From the NCBI GenBank assembly GCA_036971475.1, contig JBAIZL010000006.1, positions 95,900,765 through 95,964,764 on the forward strand: 64,000 nucleotides of DNA, in the 5' to 3' direction. Under the pieces are notes generated by a model. The model had not been told where the DNA came from. It saw nothing but the letters and a program-made list of their open reading frames with translations, and did no database searches. The translations under genes and the position numbers were made by a program. Shown one piece after another: positions 48,491-59,386 of the stretch. This stretch comes from Prosapia bicincta (lineage: Eukaryota; Arthropoda; Insecta; Hemiptera; Cercopidae). How positions within the stretch are numbered: the first letter of the stretch is position 1; every line of letters starts with the position of its first letter.

Positions 48491-49375
48491 AACACAAACT
48501 GAAGTTGAGCACATTGAGTTGAAAGCACATGTTCATAGCGAAGTAATAGTAACATGACTAGCGAGTGACACAGAAACTAGAATTGCTCCTGTCACGACAT
48601 ACTGTAAACCCGTTTCTTAGTTGCCAGGAATATTTGTTGTGTTGTTTATCCGTTTCTCAAGAGTGCTATCGCATTTCAATAATTATTATTTTAATCTGTA
48701 TTTTTTGTGTTTCTTTGAAATAGTCTTTTATAATACTGGTATAATATGTCAGAAAAACAAAATATTTCTCGTTCTGGTCATGATTTGTGTACCCAACAAC
48801 TCCAAGACAATATGAAAGATTAACATTTTTTTCAAAATATATAAAATCGTCACTTGAACTATAAAATTTCATTTGTTTAAAAACTAATCTTTATTTCACT
48901 GCAATGTAATGTTATTTTAAGTTTTGTAGTTATACATAAAAAGAAATACATAAACGAGCCATTAGACTTAGCTGAGTGTCATTGTTAATCTTTCTCCAGC
49001 TGAAATTGGTTCTTGCTAATTATTTGTTTTTTACTTGATGTTCTAAAATAAATGACTTAAAAGGTAGTCATAACTGCTAATGCTCATACGATAATTTAAA
49101 AACGGGTCTGGATAAGATTGTGAATTTTGCACAGCAATATATTGACTTTGTCTCGTATGAATAATGTTATATAGGGGTGTACACTGAATTGTCTATTTTT
49201 GTAACGTTTTAGTTTCTTTCTTAAGGCATCCTCCTCTGATGAGAAGGTAACTGACAACTAAACTAGCTAAACTTTATATGAACAATCTTGTAAACCGACT
49301 AGCAACTTTCCTAATAGCAACTTAAGTTTACGTTGCGTTGCTATCACCGGTTGCTTTTTGTATGTCTGCACAGCC
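48413..49375. mobile_element. Unclassified inverted-repeat element, copy 2
   Basis: Opposite orientation to copy 1 at 21888-22746. The left end GGCTGTGGACATACAGAAGG and the inverted right end GGCTGTGCAGACATACAAAA form terminal repeats. Flanks are …CTCATT and ATTGAG…, compatible with a short duplication (ATT) but not decisive. The left terminal 39 bp are tandemly duplicated (48413-48451, 48452-48490). No transposase is seen. Confidence 0.78.
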
Positions 49376-50472
49376 ATTGAGTAGAAAGTGTAATTGATGA
49401 AGACAGGTTATGATTTTTATTACAACAGAAAAAGGATTATTCAGTATATCAGAACTTTAAAGAATGTTAACAAAGTGCATTGATTAACATAAAATGAATA
49501 TGAAGTGAGTAAAAATATTACCATGCAAACAAACTACCTACAAAAAAAGGCTATTAGGGAGGATTAATGTTATTAAACTGTGGTTGTGGAGGTCAATCAA
49601 GGTCTGACAATTAAAATTGGTTTTTATAAACTACTTGTACAAATTAGTAAAAAATTATAGTTTTTAGTATCAATCACCACAAAAAGACTAGTAAATATTA
49701 TTTTAAGTATTTTTTTCAACAAGTTATGAAATATACCATACATATTTAACCCACGCGTACTACAGGATATCTCGGCAGGCCATATGAGCAGCAAAAGCGT
49801 ACAATGGAAAATCTCGTACTTACAAGTTTGACATCTGTATTCAACTGAAGGTCTTATCCATTTTAATACAAAGCAGGATAATCTTGGCTTTGTATAAAAT
49901 GACGACTGCATTCTATTGCAATATTTCATTTAGCTATTCGTCACAAATTTCTTGCCACGGCATGTGGTTGCCATTAGGAGTCTATATATAATGACCTTTA
50001 ATTTAATTCTCAAAAGCATGTTAGAAACTTGCCAGCCCCTTTTTTCTGTTCCATTATCTGTTCTATTTGTACATTGGTTACACTATTTCGATTTTACACT
50101 TGAATATAATCTAATATTGGCAAACATGTATTACAAGATATTTCAATTTACAAATTTGTTATCTGTATTATACTGAGGATCACAAAACTCAAATGTAACA
50201 AACAATAATGGCGGCTTTGCATAAAAGGACAACTGCACTGCATTTATTTCATTTGGTAGCTCGGTATTTATTACTACTCTGTTGTCATGTCGACTCGCAT
50301 TCATGCATTTTATCGTTAATCCTTACATGTCCAGTAAGCCCATTGGACACTTCCAATCGACCTGGGTGGTCTAATACTTTCTTTTACCACTGTGGCTCGT
50401 TCCATCTCTGTCGTGTTGTTCAATTTGTACATTACATTATTATGTTGGCTGGAGATTTTAGTAAAATAGTAA

Positions 50473-51045
50473 TACAGTAGAGTCTCAATAATCCGAGTCC
50501 CGAAATTTAGAGCTTCCGTTTTAATTTGAGCCTATTTTATCATTTTTAAAGACAATGATGAAAAAAGGGTTTCGAAGAAATGTTATAGTCATATGGTGGT
50601 CATAAGGATACGAGTTAGACTTCTGAAAAATGTTTATATCAATATGGCATGCAAATGAAATGGGTTGGGCTTCCAAGAAAAGATTTTATCAACAAGGTAA
50701 TCCAAAGGAAATGAGACGGGCTTCAAGAAATGTTCATATGAATAAGCTATGCAAAGGAAATGAGTTGAACTTCCAAGAAATGTTTATATCAATAAGGTAA
50801 TCCAAAGGAAATGAGACAGGCTTCCAAGAAATGTTTATATCAATAGGGTATGCTAAGGATATGAGTCTGACTTCCAAGAAATGTTCATATGAAGTTCTAT
50901 AAACTAATTTAGTGTTTTTTAAATTACCTATATTATGGGTCAAACTCCTTTTTTTCTAATTCACAGGAACGTACTTTCGTGTAATCAGAGTTTTTCGATA
51001 ATCCAAAGGGGTCCATTTACCTCGAATTTCTGAGACTCTACTGTA
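50473..51045. mobile_element. pogo/Tigger-type miniature element with internal satellite
   Basis: Ends TACAGTAGAGTCTCAATAAT and inverted TACAGTAGAGTCTCAGAAAT, TA at both edges, the same family as 2141-2488 and 13883-15273 but inverted. It carries about six tandem ~50-bp units. Confidence 0.9.
50570..50890. repeat. Tandem array of about six ~50-bp units
   Basis: Units contain TTCCAAGAAATGTTTATATC followed by AATAAGGTAATCCAAAGGAA and ATGAGACAGG with substitutions; unit starts at 50771, 50822 and 50872 give a period of 50-51. About two units of the same repeat occur in the related elements near 2315-2400 and 15110-15180. Confidence 0.88.
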
Positions 51046-52339
51046 TTATTTTTGTTTTTGTCCTTTTTGTCTGTAAATTACAATACCTACAAATATTATC
51101 ATTGTAATAGTTTAGACTGTACTCTAATTAGACCGATACTAAAGAGGGGCCAAGATGTCAATACCTTGAAAAAAATTTTATTCAAAAGACTGAAATTCCA
51201 CACAGAAAAAAATCTAGCTATTGCAGGAACTAAAACCTGACGATGGTGTAAAACGTTTTTATTTTGTGAACAAGATTGATAAAAATCAATCCTTTGTAGA
51301 TGATATAAATTTTTGGCAAAGCTACATTCCATATCAGTGAGTGTGTCAACATACACAATTTATGAAAATGTGGAAAGCCACATGAGAATTTTAAGAAATG
51401 ACGTGACTCACCCTGATGATGCCAACAAGGACCTATGCTCTCCAAGGCCTAGAAACCCTGTGATTTTTTTATTGTATGGATATATCAAAAAACATTGTTA
51501 TAGCAAAAAAATCATAACCTAGATCATTTAAAAACAGGATTTATGCAGTAATGACAACCATTAAAAATGACGTGTAAATTACCTTTTAAGAAGAACTTCA
51601 CTATCGATATACATTTCCTGAAAGACTAATGATGTATATAAGGAAGTTTAGTAGCTATGAAAGACAAAACTATTCGAGACATGGATTTCGATGAATAAAC
51701 ATTAAAAGTGAGTAATTCTGTTTCAATTTAAATAATGTTCAAAACCACACAATTCTTTTGTGGATATCCCACCCAAAAACACTCATATTGTAACTTGGAA
51801 ATATTTGCTATTACAATGAAAATATAAAAATTGAGTTATTCAAGTCATCATTTTATCCTTTATTGAGTACAAAGTCTTGAAAACGAGAGAAAAAAGGAAG
51901 TATTTGTATTTTAAACACAAATGACATTCGTTTTTGTTGGTCAAATGAGTTTCTTATTCATTTTGTTTTTAATTTTTATTTTTATAAAACCCAAAAGCCC
52001 TAGTTCACTATTTTTAAATTTTATATCATTCATAATAATCACTAGACTTTTACGTTTTGATTTCATTATTTGCTTGACAAGCTGAAAGTATTAGAAACTT
52101 TAACAATTCTGAAACTGTTGAAAGAGAGAATGTTCACGAGGAAAATATACCGCAGTGGATCAACTAAAAAAAGTGAGATCTAAGGCTTAAAATTTACAAA
52201 GGAATAGTGGAGAATTATGATACATGATGGAAAAAAATATCCGTCACAAGGTCAGACAAAAAAGTAGCAAGAAAACGTATCCCTTTATTAAATGACATAA
52301 ATGGTTTACTGTATAAAACTCTATATACTTATAAGTCCA

Positions 52340-52464
52340 TTTTTAATTAACTATATTATAAGGTTCATTAAAATTCCTATTTATGTTTAGGGCACAGGAA
52401 TGTATTTTCATGTAATCCGAGGTAGTCTCCGTCCCATCTACCTCGAATCATCGACTCTACTGTA
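52340..52464. mobile_element. Solo right end of the TACAGTAGAG element family
   Basis: The complement reads TACAGTAGAGTCGATGATTC, then GAGGTAGATGGGACGGAGA and ACATTCCTGTG, matching 2141-2250. The other end is missing or unrecognisable. Confidence 0.75.
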
Positions 52465-55006
52465 TATGCTTTCACATCTTTTGAATGAATCATATTTTCT
52501 CTTCTGCTACAACCTTTCCATTTATCTAACAGTGTTTCAATTTGTATTTTTGCTTGTCAGTGTTGCATATTTGTTTCAAACAGCAGATTGTAGTGCTTGA
52601 ATGATTTCATAGTATTAAACAAAGTTTCAAAAACAAAAGAGCATTATGCTCTAATAAACACCAGGTAAACACAATTTTTGTTATTTTCTAATGTTACTCA
52701 TGCTTTGAACATGATGTTAAATTCAAGCAGCAGAATTAATAAACTGGTAAATTTCCACTTACATGGTAGCAAGTTTTTGAAAGTATATAATTTATAAAAT
52801 ACAGCATTTACTGTATAGATAATAATGTTTTAATATTAATAAACATATCCCTTGAGGATAAGACTGGGTGTATTTATCTATAAACAAAATGGCTAAAATA
52901 GTGTCATATCAGATTATTGAAAACAAAGAATGTTTATGTTATAGTTCACAGTTTTTATATTTATTCGGATAGTAAAAGAAACCAATCGTTTCTTATAATA
53001 ATAACTATGTAAAGAAATGTACATTAAGGTTGTTTAAAAATATTATTGTAGCAAAGGTTATTGATGTTTAATGATTATAATTATACTACTGTGCTCTGTA
53101 TAAATTTTAGTAGTAATTATTTTGATAATCATGAATCATTAATCCATTAGAAAATTTCTAACCATATACTATTACGTAAAATATTTGTTTATAAAAAGCT
53201 ATTATTCAAACTTTAAATTGATAAAACACCTTAACAATTTATCTCCAAAAGAATTATAAGCTGACAAGTGAGTGGGCATTGAAATGAAGATTCGACCTGA
53301 GAGGGATATTCAAGTAAATAAATAAAAAGTTGTTTGGAAGCGAGGGTATGTCCACTATGGTTGCCATCCAAATACAAAGAGGTTAAATTCCTGGAAGACC
53401 TAAATTGTATTGTCAAAATGGCAAACCCATCCTTAGTAGTTCTTCCCTATTCGAGGCATTAGGAGCGTAATTTTCTGTTTGGACACAATAAAGATTAGAC
53501 CTAAGTAATATAAGACAGAGTTACTTGTACCTCTGTAGTTTTTTGTTAATAATTTTTAATTACAACAAAAAATTTAACGTTTTAATGGTACTATTAAGCT
53601 ATGAAAAAACCATACATTCATTTCAAATTTATTCTTCTTGGAAGAGAAAATAATGTTTTAGCAAAGAGCTTACTTAATCTGTGAATATTTCAATGTAAAT
53701 TGCATGGTGAGTGTTGTGATCATCTTAAGCAGTATTATTACTTTTAAGTGATTTATTGAATGTCTATTATAACATGTTTATTGACAAAATTTCTGAAATT
53801 AATGTATAAATAAAATGTATTACAGCAATAAAATGGGCACTATTGTATGTGGCAAATATATTTTGTTCCTATACTTGTAAAACAAATATATACATATGTG
53901 TGTGTTACATAACATAATGTTAATTCAGTGTCATATTAACCACTATTTATCCTTACTATAACTTATTACTAAAATATCAATATAATCACATTGAGCTTTT
54001 TATCTTACATACAATATAAAATTACTAAACCGAGATGTGGAGGTTGACAATTTCTATAATAGTTGTTTACAATGTTTTAAAATATGTTTAGAAACATTAT
54101 ATCTTTGTTTGAGGAAAACATTTGTTTAGTGTACTAAATATAACCTATTAAAATTTAGTTTTATACAATCTGTAATAAGTCCAAAATAAACTTGAATGAC
54201 TGAGGAAAAAATGTGCCAGTTATTGCATGAAAATTATTACAAAAGTATAAAAATATTCTATAAATTGTGGTTTTGGAGTGTGTTTTTTATGTGAGCAGAT
54301 AAGAATGTTTAACTCTCCAACAGCTTTTATTTCAACTAATTTCATTGTTATTAATTATTTGGAAAAATCCATGAATTAGTAAAAATCACCATTATTTCAG
54401 CCATAATGAAAATTTTGTTTTTTTTTGCAAGTAGTCATTTTTAAACATTTGTTGGTGTTATCCTGTTTGTTAAAAGATATATTTACTTTCAAAATTTATT
54501 ATTTTGTTGTATTTTTTCATTACTATATTTTAAATTGTAAAATAACTGCAATGTTTTCCTTCAACTTCAGTAATAATAAATTGAAATCAACTTCAAGATT
54601 CCAGGTATTATCATTAGTCCAAACATCATCAAAATTGCAAAAAACAATTATAACTGGTGATACTGGAAGACTACATAAACATGAGAAAAATAACACATAG
54701 GGATGATGTATCAAAAATAAGTTTTTTAAAACATTATTCAGGGATATGTACAACCTTATTTTAACGACAGAAAAGTTTGTAAAATCAAGGTTTCTTTATA
54801 AAAGTAGTAGATTTACAATGTAGTAAAGCTGTATTGCAAGTTAGCTACAACCACACTGTTATACATTATACTAGCCTTTTGTGAACACTAATACAGCAAC
54901 ATTTACAAAAATTAAACCATTTCCTTTACCAAACCTTAGGTTTGCAAATTCTTTTTTTTATAAACACGTCTATTTTGACTAGACATTTTGTAGCTATATT
55001 GCAATA

Positions 55007-55085
55007 TACAGGGTGCGGCAGCATAACTTCCTTTTTTTAAAGGAACTTCCTTTGTAAAAAAGGAAGTTATGCTTCGCACCCTGTA
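55007..55085. mobile_element. 79-bp palindrome made of two mariner-like ends
   Basis: TACAGGGTGCGGCAGCATAA and its near-perfect complement, separated by a short linker that is itself palindromic (AAAGGAACTTCCTTT), flanked by TA. It looks like two terminal repeats joined with no body, as in an extreme internal deletion of a Tc1/mariner-type element. Confidence 0.8.
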
Positions 55086-55874
55086 TTATAAACCAGTTAT
55101 GCTGTATTATATTAAGAAAGGTTGAGTGGTGTTGGGTATTATATTAAGGTTTTTGGCGTTGTATATAAAGTTATTTGTTTCTTGTTTTTCACTTCTGGGA
55201 TACTATCACCAGTTCTTGTATTTTCCCCTTGCTCCTTAGGGATTTTTACATCACCAGGTATAATTCCGTTTTCAACAGAGATGACATTTGAATAAGGGAT
55301 AAACAGAGTTTTTAATTAGTATATTTAATTTTTTAAGTTATAAATTATTTAAATTAGGTAATTTTGATCTAATAATATTTTATGTCAAATAGTTATAAAA
55401 AATTATGCAACAAAAATAAAAATCTAGCATATAAACTAGATTAAAGTATAATTTGTTGACATCACATTCACTGATAATAATTATTAGAAAAAAAATCTTT
55501 TTCATTTCTGATCTGGCTTACAAAAATGCATCTGAATAAAAAAAAAAAAAAACACTAACAGATATAATTGGAAGTTATATCGCCAATGTAAGAAAACAGT
55601 TTAGCTATCAATTATACTTGAGTCAAAATCAATTACAAAATAAATGTCAATAATTGCTCAACAAAATTTTGAAGAATTTGTTATATTTTACTATAACAAA
55701 TATGGTTCTAAAATACCAACTAAAAAAGCGATTTTAAAAGTCTGATCCATACAAGTCAGTAATTAGTTCACAATGAACAATTATGCCTATTATGAAATTT
55801 CATGATGAAATCGCATAAAAAGCCTTATATACTATGAGGATATAAAGGAGGAAATAGATACAGACCATCCTCAC

Positions 55875-56031
55875 CTGGTAAACTTCCCTTGGCGCGTAGT
55901 CCCCCACGGGCGGGTGGACGAGCCCCCCCACGAACCCCTGAGGCTGCGCCCCCCCGGCCCCCCCGGGACACCCCACGGGCTGGTGGCCCACCTGCTCGGC
56001 CACGCGCCACTACTCCACGCCCACGCCCAGC
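55875..56031 (-). CDS. Syp: Syncrip Arg-Gly (RGG-type) exon
   Basis: This exon encodes the arginine-glycine repeat region of Syncrip, a disordered RNA- and protein-contacting segment and a typical target of arginine methylation. The minus-strand frame starts AGRGRGVVARGRAGG, continues through many RG, RGG and PARG repeats, and ends LRAKGSLP plus one base. The acceptor is TTTTGTAG and the donor GTGAGG. It opens in phase 0 and closes in phase 1, which fits the terminal exon at 38029-38213 (G|GT AAA CGC). Base composition is extremely GC-rich in an otherwise AT-rich window, with several long C runs on the plus strand, so one assembly indel here would shift the frame. If the donor were not used, the frame would read through to EDGLYLFPPLYPHSI and a stop near 55825, an alternative C-terminus. 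Confidence 0.9.
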
Positions 56032-59000
56032 CTACAAAACAAACATTTTCAATCATTATTACTTCATAAATATTATAAAACTTATATATAAAATTATACC
56101 TTATTTATATTCCATATTAAAACTGCCACTTCCACATTCACTTAGAAATACGCTACTTATTGTAATCTAAAACTAATAATGACTATTGTAGCATTATTTT
56201 TTTAATAAACGAGTTTAAAACTAATAGAAATATACTACTAAAATTGTTTCACTGCATCTTATGCAATGATAATATGTATAAAATGTATTCACCTGTTAGT
56301 TTTTTAAATTGAATTTAGTGAAAGAGTTTTATTGCAGAAGTGTGGGTGGTTTTGTAGTATTACATATCAATAAAAACATTAAAACCTAAATTAACATATC
56401 TTATGGATGATCAAGACTGCCACTCAGAAACTATGTTCCACATAATATTAATAATTCATCATTTTAATTGGATCAATATTTAAATACGGCATCTGCAAAC
56501 CTGTGTCTTCCAGCATTATTAATTAATTTATATTATTTAATTTTTCCATTTTGACACCAAGCGTGTGACATATTCTTGAGGTCCGACTAATAATGGATAA
56601 CAATCAGATTGGATGACATTCTCAATATAATCTAGAATTTCGTTTAACGTAAAAAAAAAGTTTATAAATGTGAAGAATCTCCTCCCACAGTAGCAAAACC
56701 GTCTTGTTACTTACTGTCCATACAAGATTGCAGACTAACTGCACAACTATTTTATAATTCAAATTTAGAAGCAAAAATTCAATTTAATGATATTGTGTCA
56801 AAAGAATTTGTTTAAGTAGCCTATTCAGCACTTAACAAATCGTTATGACAAACTATTTATGATCACTAGTGACAAACCAATTAACTATAATATTATAATT
56901 AATAAAAGCATATTCAAATAAATTATCAGATTGTACTATTCTTAAATTTTAATTTCATTAGGAAATCCATCACTTGTGGATTTTGTTTCATGAAACATGC
57001 AATGTTTGAAGTATTACTTTATATTCATTTTACTTAATGAATTCAAGTATTGAGGAAGCATTTTAAACTTTTTTTTAAAAACTTGCCTTAAAAAACTTAC
57101 TTTAAATAACACTAAATGAAATTTAATAAATTATAAGATACCTGCATAAAAAAAATTAAGGTTTTTATTCCTTTCCCTACTGAATATATATAATAAGTAT
57201 TTAAGCAGGAAAATGTCAACTATAAACACACACACACACACACACACACACAGATGAATGTGTTATGAGCACGCACGCAAGTACGAGCACACACACATAT
57301 ATATTGTAATATTTAACGTTGTCCATTATTTTCCCACTGTGCTGACTTTTATATTATATATATATACATTAAACAAAAATATTTCAAAAACAAGAGTAGT
57401 TTTAATACATATACTATTCAAAGCTTTTCACCGATAAAACAGAACCAGCATTTTCAGGAAAATAATTATACATATTTATGTATTACTCATACAATAAATC
57501 ATCACAATTTACAGATGACATTTTCTGTTAAATACATATTAAAGCATAAACATTTTAACAAGAACATTTACAAAATATCATGTTCATGATGATATTGAAG
57601 GTTTAATATATTGATACTGAGTGTCGGACACTGGTGACAGTTCAAATTAACTCAATGTTTACCTTTGAGCATGCTATTTTTATAATATTCTTGGTGAAAT
57701 CCTTGTGCTCTACAAAACATACTAACTTTAAATAATATACCAAAGAGCAGAAGATGTTTTTAATATGGTTATCTAACAAATTTTATACATCACTCAAAAC
57801 AGCAGATAACAAAATTATTGATACACCCAAAACCACAATTTGTTTTAAATAACTAATTTATTAGGGACAAAATAATATATTTTTGTAATTACAAAATTAA
57901 CGTAAAACATAACTAATGTATCACCTTTATTGTTTTTGTTACGAGTTTGTCATTGATAATAAAATTAGTCTTGTTACATAAAACTAAATGATCAGCTCAA
58001 CAGCTTAAAATAAATAATTATATGACCTTTCATCAACCCTGGTTTTGTTCCTAAATACTTTAGACCTTTAATGTAAATAAAGTTTTTTCAATATTTCAAA
58101 GTTTTTAACACAGGTTGGTATGTAGGTGTGACACATTTACTACGTATAAAGTAGGGTATATATGGGGATCTAAGTTTAAGCACACCCTAAATCCTGACAC
58201 TCTTTGTAAGGTAGGAGAAAGGAGGGGGAAAGGATCGATTTATAAATAGCTAGAAGCCCTAGGCCGTGAGGAAAACTGTAGCGCACCGAGATGAATATAG
58301 ACACTCAATTCGAACCAGAATGAATATAGGTATTGAGGTTGGCTCTGCCCAAAAGATGCTCTGACAATGCTAAAAAAGAAAATGAGGCACAAAGATTGTC
58401 TAGAATGTAAAAGAAACCATCTTAAACCCTAAAACTTGTTTTATCAAGGATAGGGAATCCAAAAATTGAAGAAAGAGTAAACCAGCTAATATCTTCTTCA
58501 CGAAATAATGGCAGCCTTTCCACAGGTGGATATGAGCAGAAGTGGAAGTTTAGTGGGTAGTGAGATTTAAAACCGACAGTCCCACACATAGGGAGAGTCC
58601 CGCACTTTCCTACTCTCTGGAAAAACAAATGTATATGAATGTTGCGTGTGTGTGCACGCAACATACACGCAAAAGCATAAATTCAATTTCTGATTTACAA
58701 AAGGATGAAGTGTATCCAAAATATATTAAATATTTTAGTATGTTTATTTGTGAAACATACCACATGATGAACGTAGTTTGTTTGTCAGTTTCCTATTTCG
58801 TCCAAAAATTTGTGCGTGTGCTTAAACTTGCAAACTTACATAAATAATCTGTGTTTGTGTGTGTTGTTATATAATACAACCAAAACATTAACTAGAAAAA
58901 CTTAATCCTACATGACAAGTGTAAATGTCTAACAATAAAAAATTCGCCTATTTCTAAAACTATTTTAAATGCAACTTATTTTAAATTGTAGATATCTATA

Positions 59001-59323
59001 GCTATATTTATTAACAATATTATCAATATCACACCTGGATTCACAAAAAAACTTCTGTTACGGTTTTCAACAAGTGCATTTTAATAGCAAAGCATTTTGT
59101 TATTCTCGCTTTTCATTCAGTGTTAGAACATGCTTAAAAAAATGCAATCTCAACCAAACCAAAATCCCAAAAACTAAGTATTTATAGTTGTTATTTTACA
59201 AGTAATTCTAGGTTAGCTGTTTCCATTTCTTTTGGTTCAGCATGTATTTTCCCTATTGACATTAGGAAGCACAGTTTAAATATGGAATGCCAAGTATATG
59301 TTTTAAAACAAAAATAAACAAAC
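56032..59323 (-). other. Syncrip intron
   Basis: AT-rich intronic sequence. It holds a (CA)n tract at about 57225-57253 and, just after, a diverged copy (about 57305-57356) of the flank of the hairpin repeats at 26.0 and 39.0 kb. The stretch 58140-58640 is less AT-rich but I could not identify it. Confidence 0.7.
57225..57253. repeat. (CA)n microsatellite
   Basis: About 14 CA units in a Syp intron. Confidence 0.95.
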
Positions 59324-59386
59324 CTGGGTCCCATAGTTCATGTCGAACATCGAAGCTCTTCTGTCCAAGATGCCCTCTTCGATATC
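59324..59386 (-). CDS. Syp: Candidate 63-nt in-frame Syncrip exon, possibly a cassette
   Basis: A 21-codon open segment (DIEEGILDRRASMFDMNYGT plus Q) between AG at 59387-59388 and GT at 59322-59323. It begins and ends on codon boundaries, so it can be included or skipped without changing the frame between the Tyr-rich exon at 60879-61027 and the Arg-Gly exon at 55875-56031. The peptide is acidic to mixed and unlike the RG-rich flanks. The polypyrimidine tract is weak and the donor is GTTTGT, both compatible with regulated inclusion. I do not recognise this peptide from vertebrate hnRNP Q/R. The case rests on frame-compatible splice sites and an open frame, which could arise by chance at this length. 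If it is skipped, the neighbours still join in phase 0. Confidence 0.52.

Larger units (their letters stand above)
38214..55874 (-). other. Last intron of Syncrip, about 17.7 kb, transposon-filled
   Basis: Sequence between two phase-1 splice junctions of Syp (donor GTGAGG side at 55873-55874, acceptor AG at 38214-38215). It contains tandem and foldback repeats at 38.6-39.3 kb, two piggyBac-type elements, a pogo-type element, a Tigger transposase remnant, the unclassified element at 48413-49375, pogo-type short elements at 50.5 and 52.4 kb and a TA-flanked palindrome at 55.0 kb. The stretches 41.1-42.5, 46.7-48.4 and 52.5-55.0 kb show only AT-rich DNA. Confidence 0.8.

Noticed and set aside
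49747..50310. TTAACCCACGCGTAC start and a diverged direct repeat (about 49889 and 50212) as a piggyBac-type element
   Set aside because: No inverted partner end with TTAA was found; the direct repeat is weak.
51100..51520. Possible retroelement tail around ACCTGACGATGGTG…AAAACG
   Set aside because: The motif is only loosely like the Penelope tail motifs and there is no GIY-YIG or RT sequence next to it.
55800..56170. Several overlapping Pro/Arg- or Gly/Trp-rich open frames on both strands
   Set aside because: Shadow frames of the GC-rich Syncrip RG exon; only the frame that splices in phase with the flanking exons is kept.
58540..58640. tRNA-derived SINE, suggested by a GGTTTTAAATC B-box-like motif on the minus strand
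   Set aside because: No acceptable A box or cloverleaf fold could be found at the right distance.
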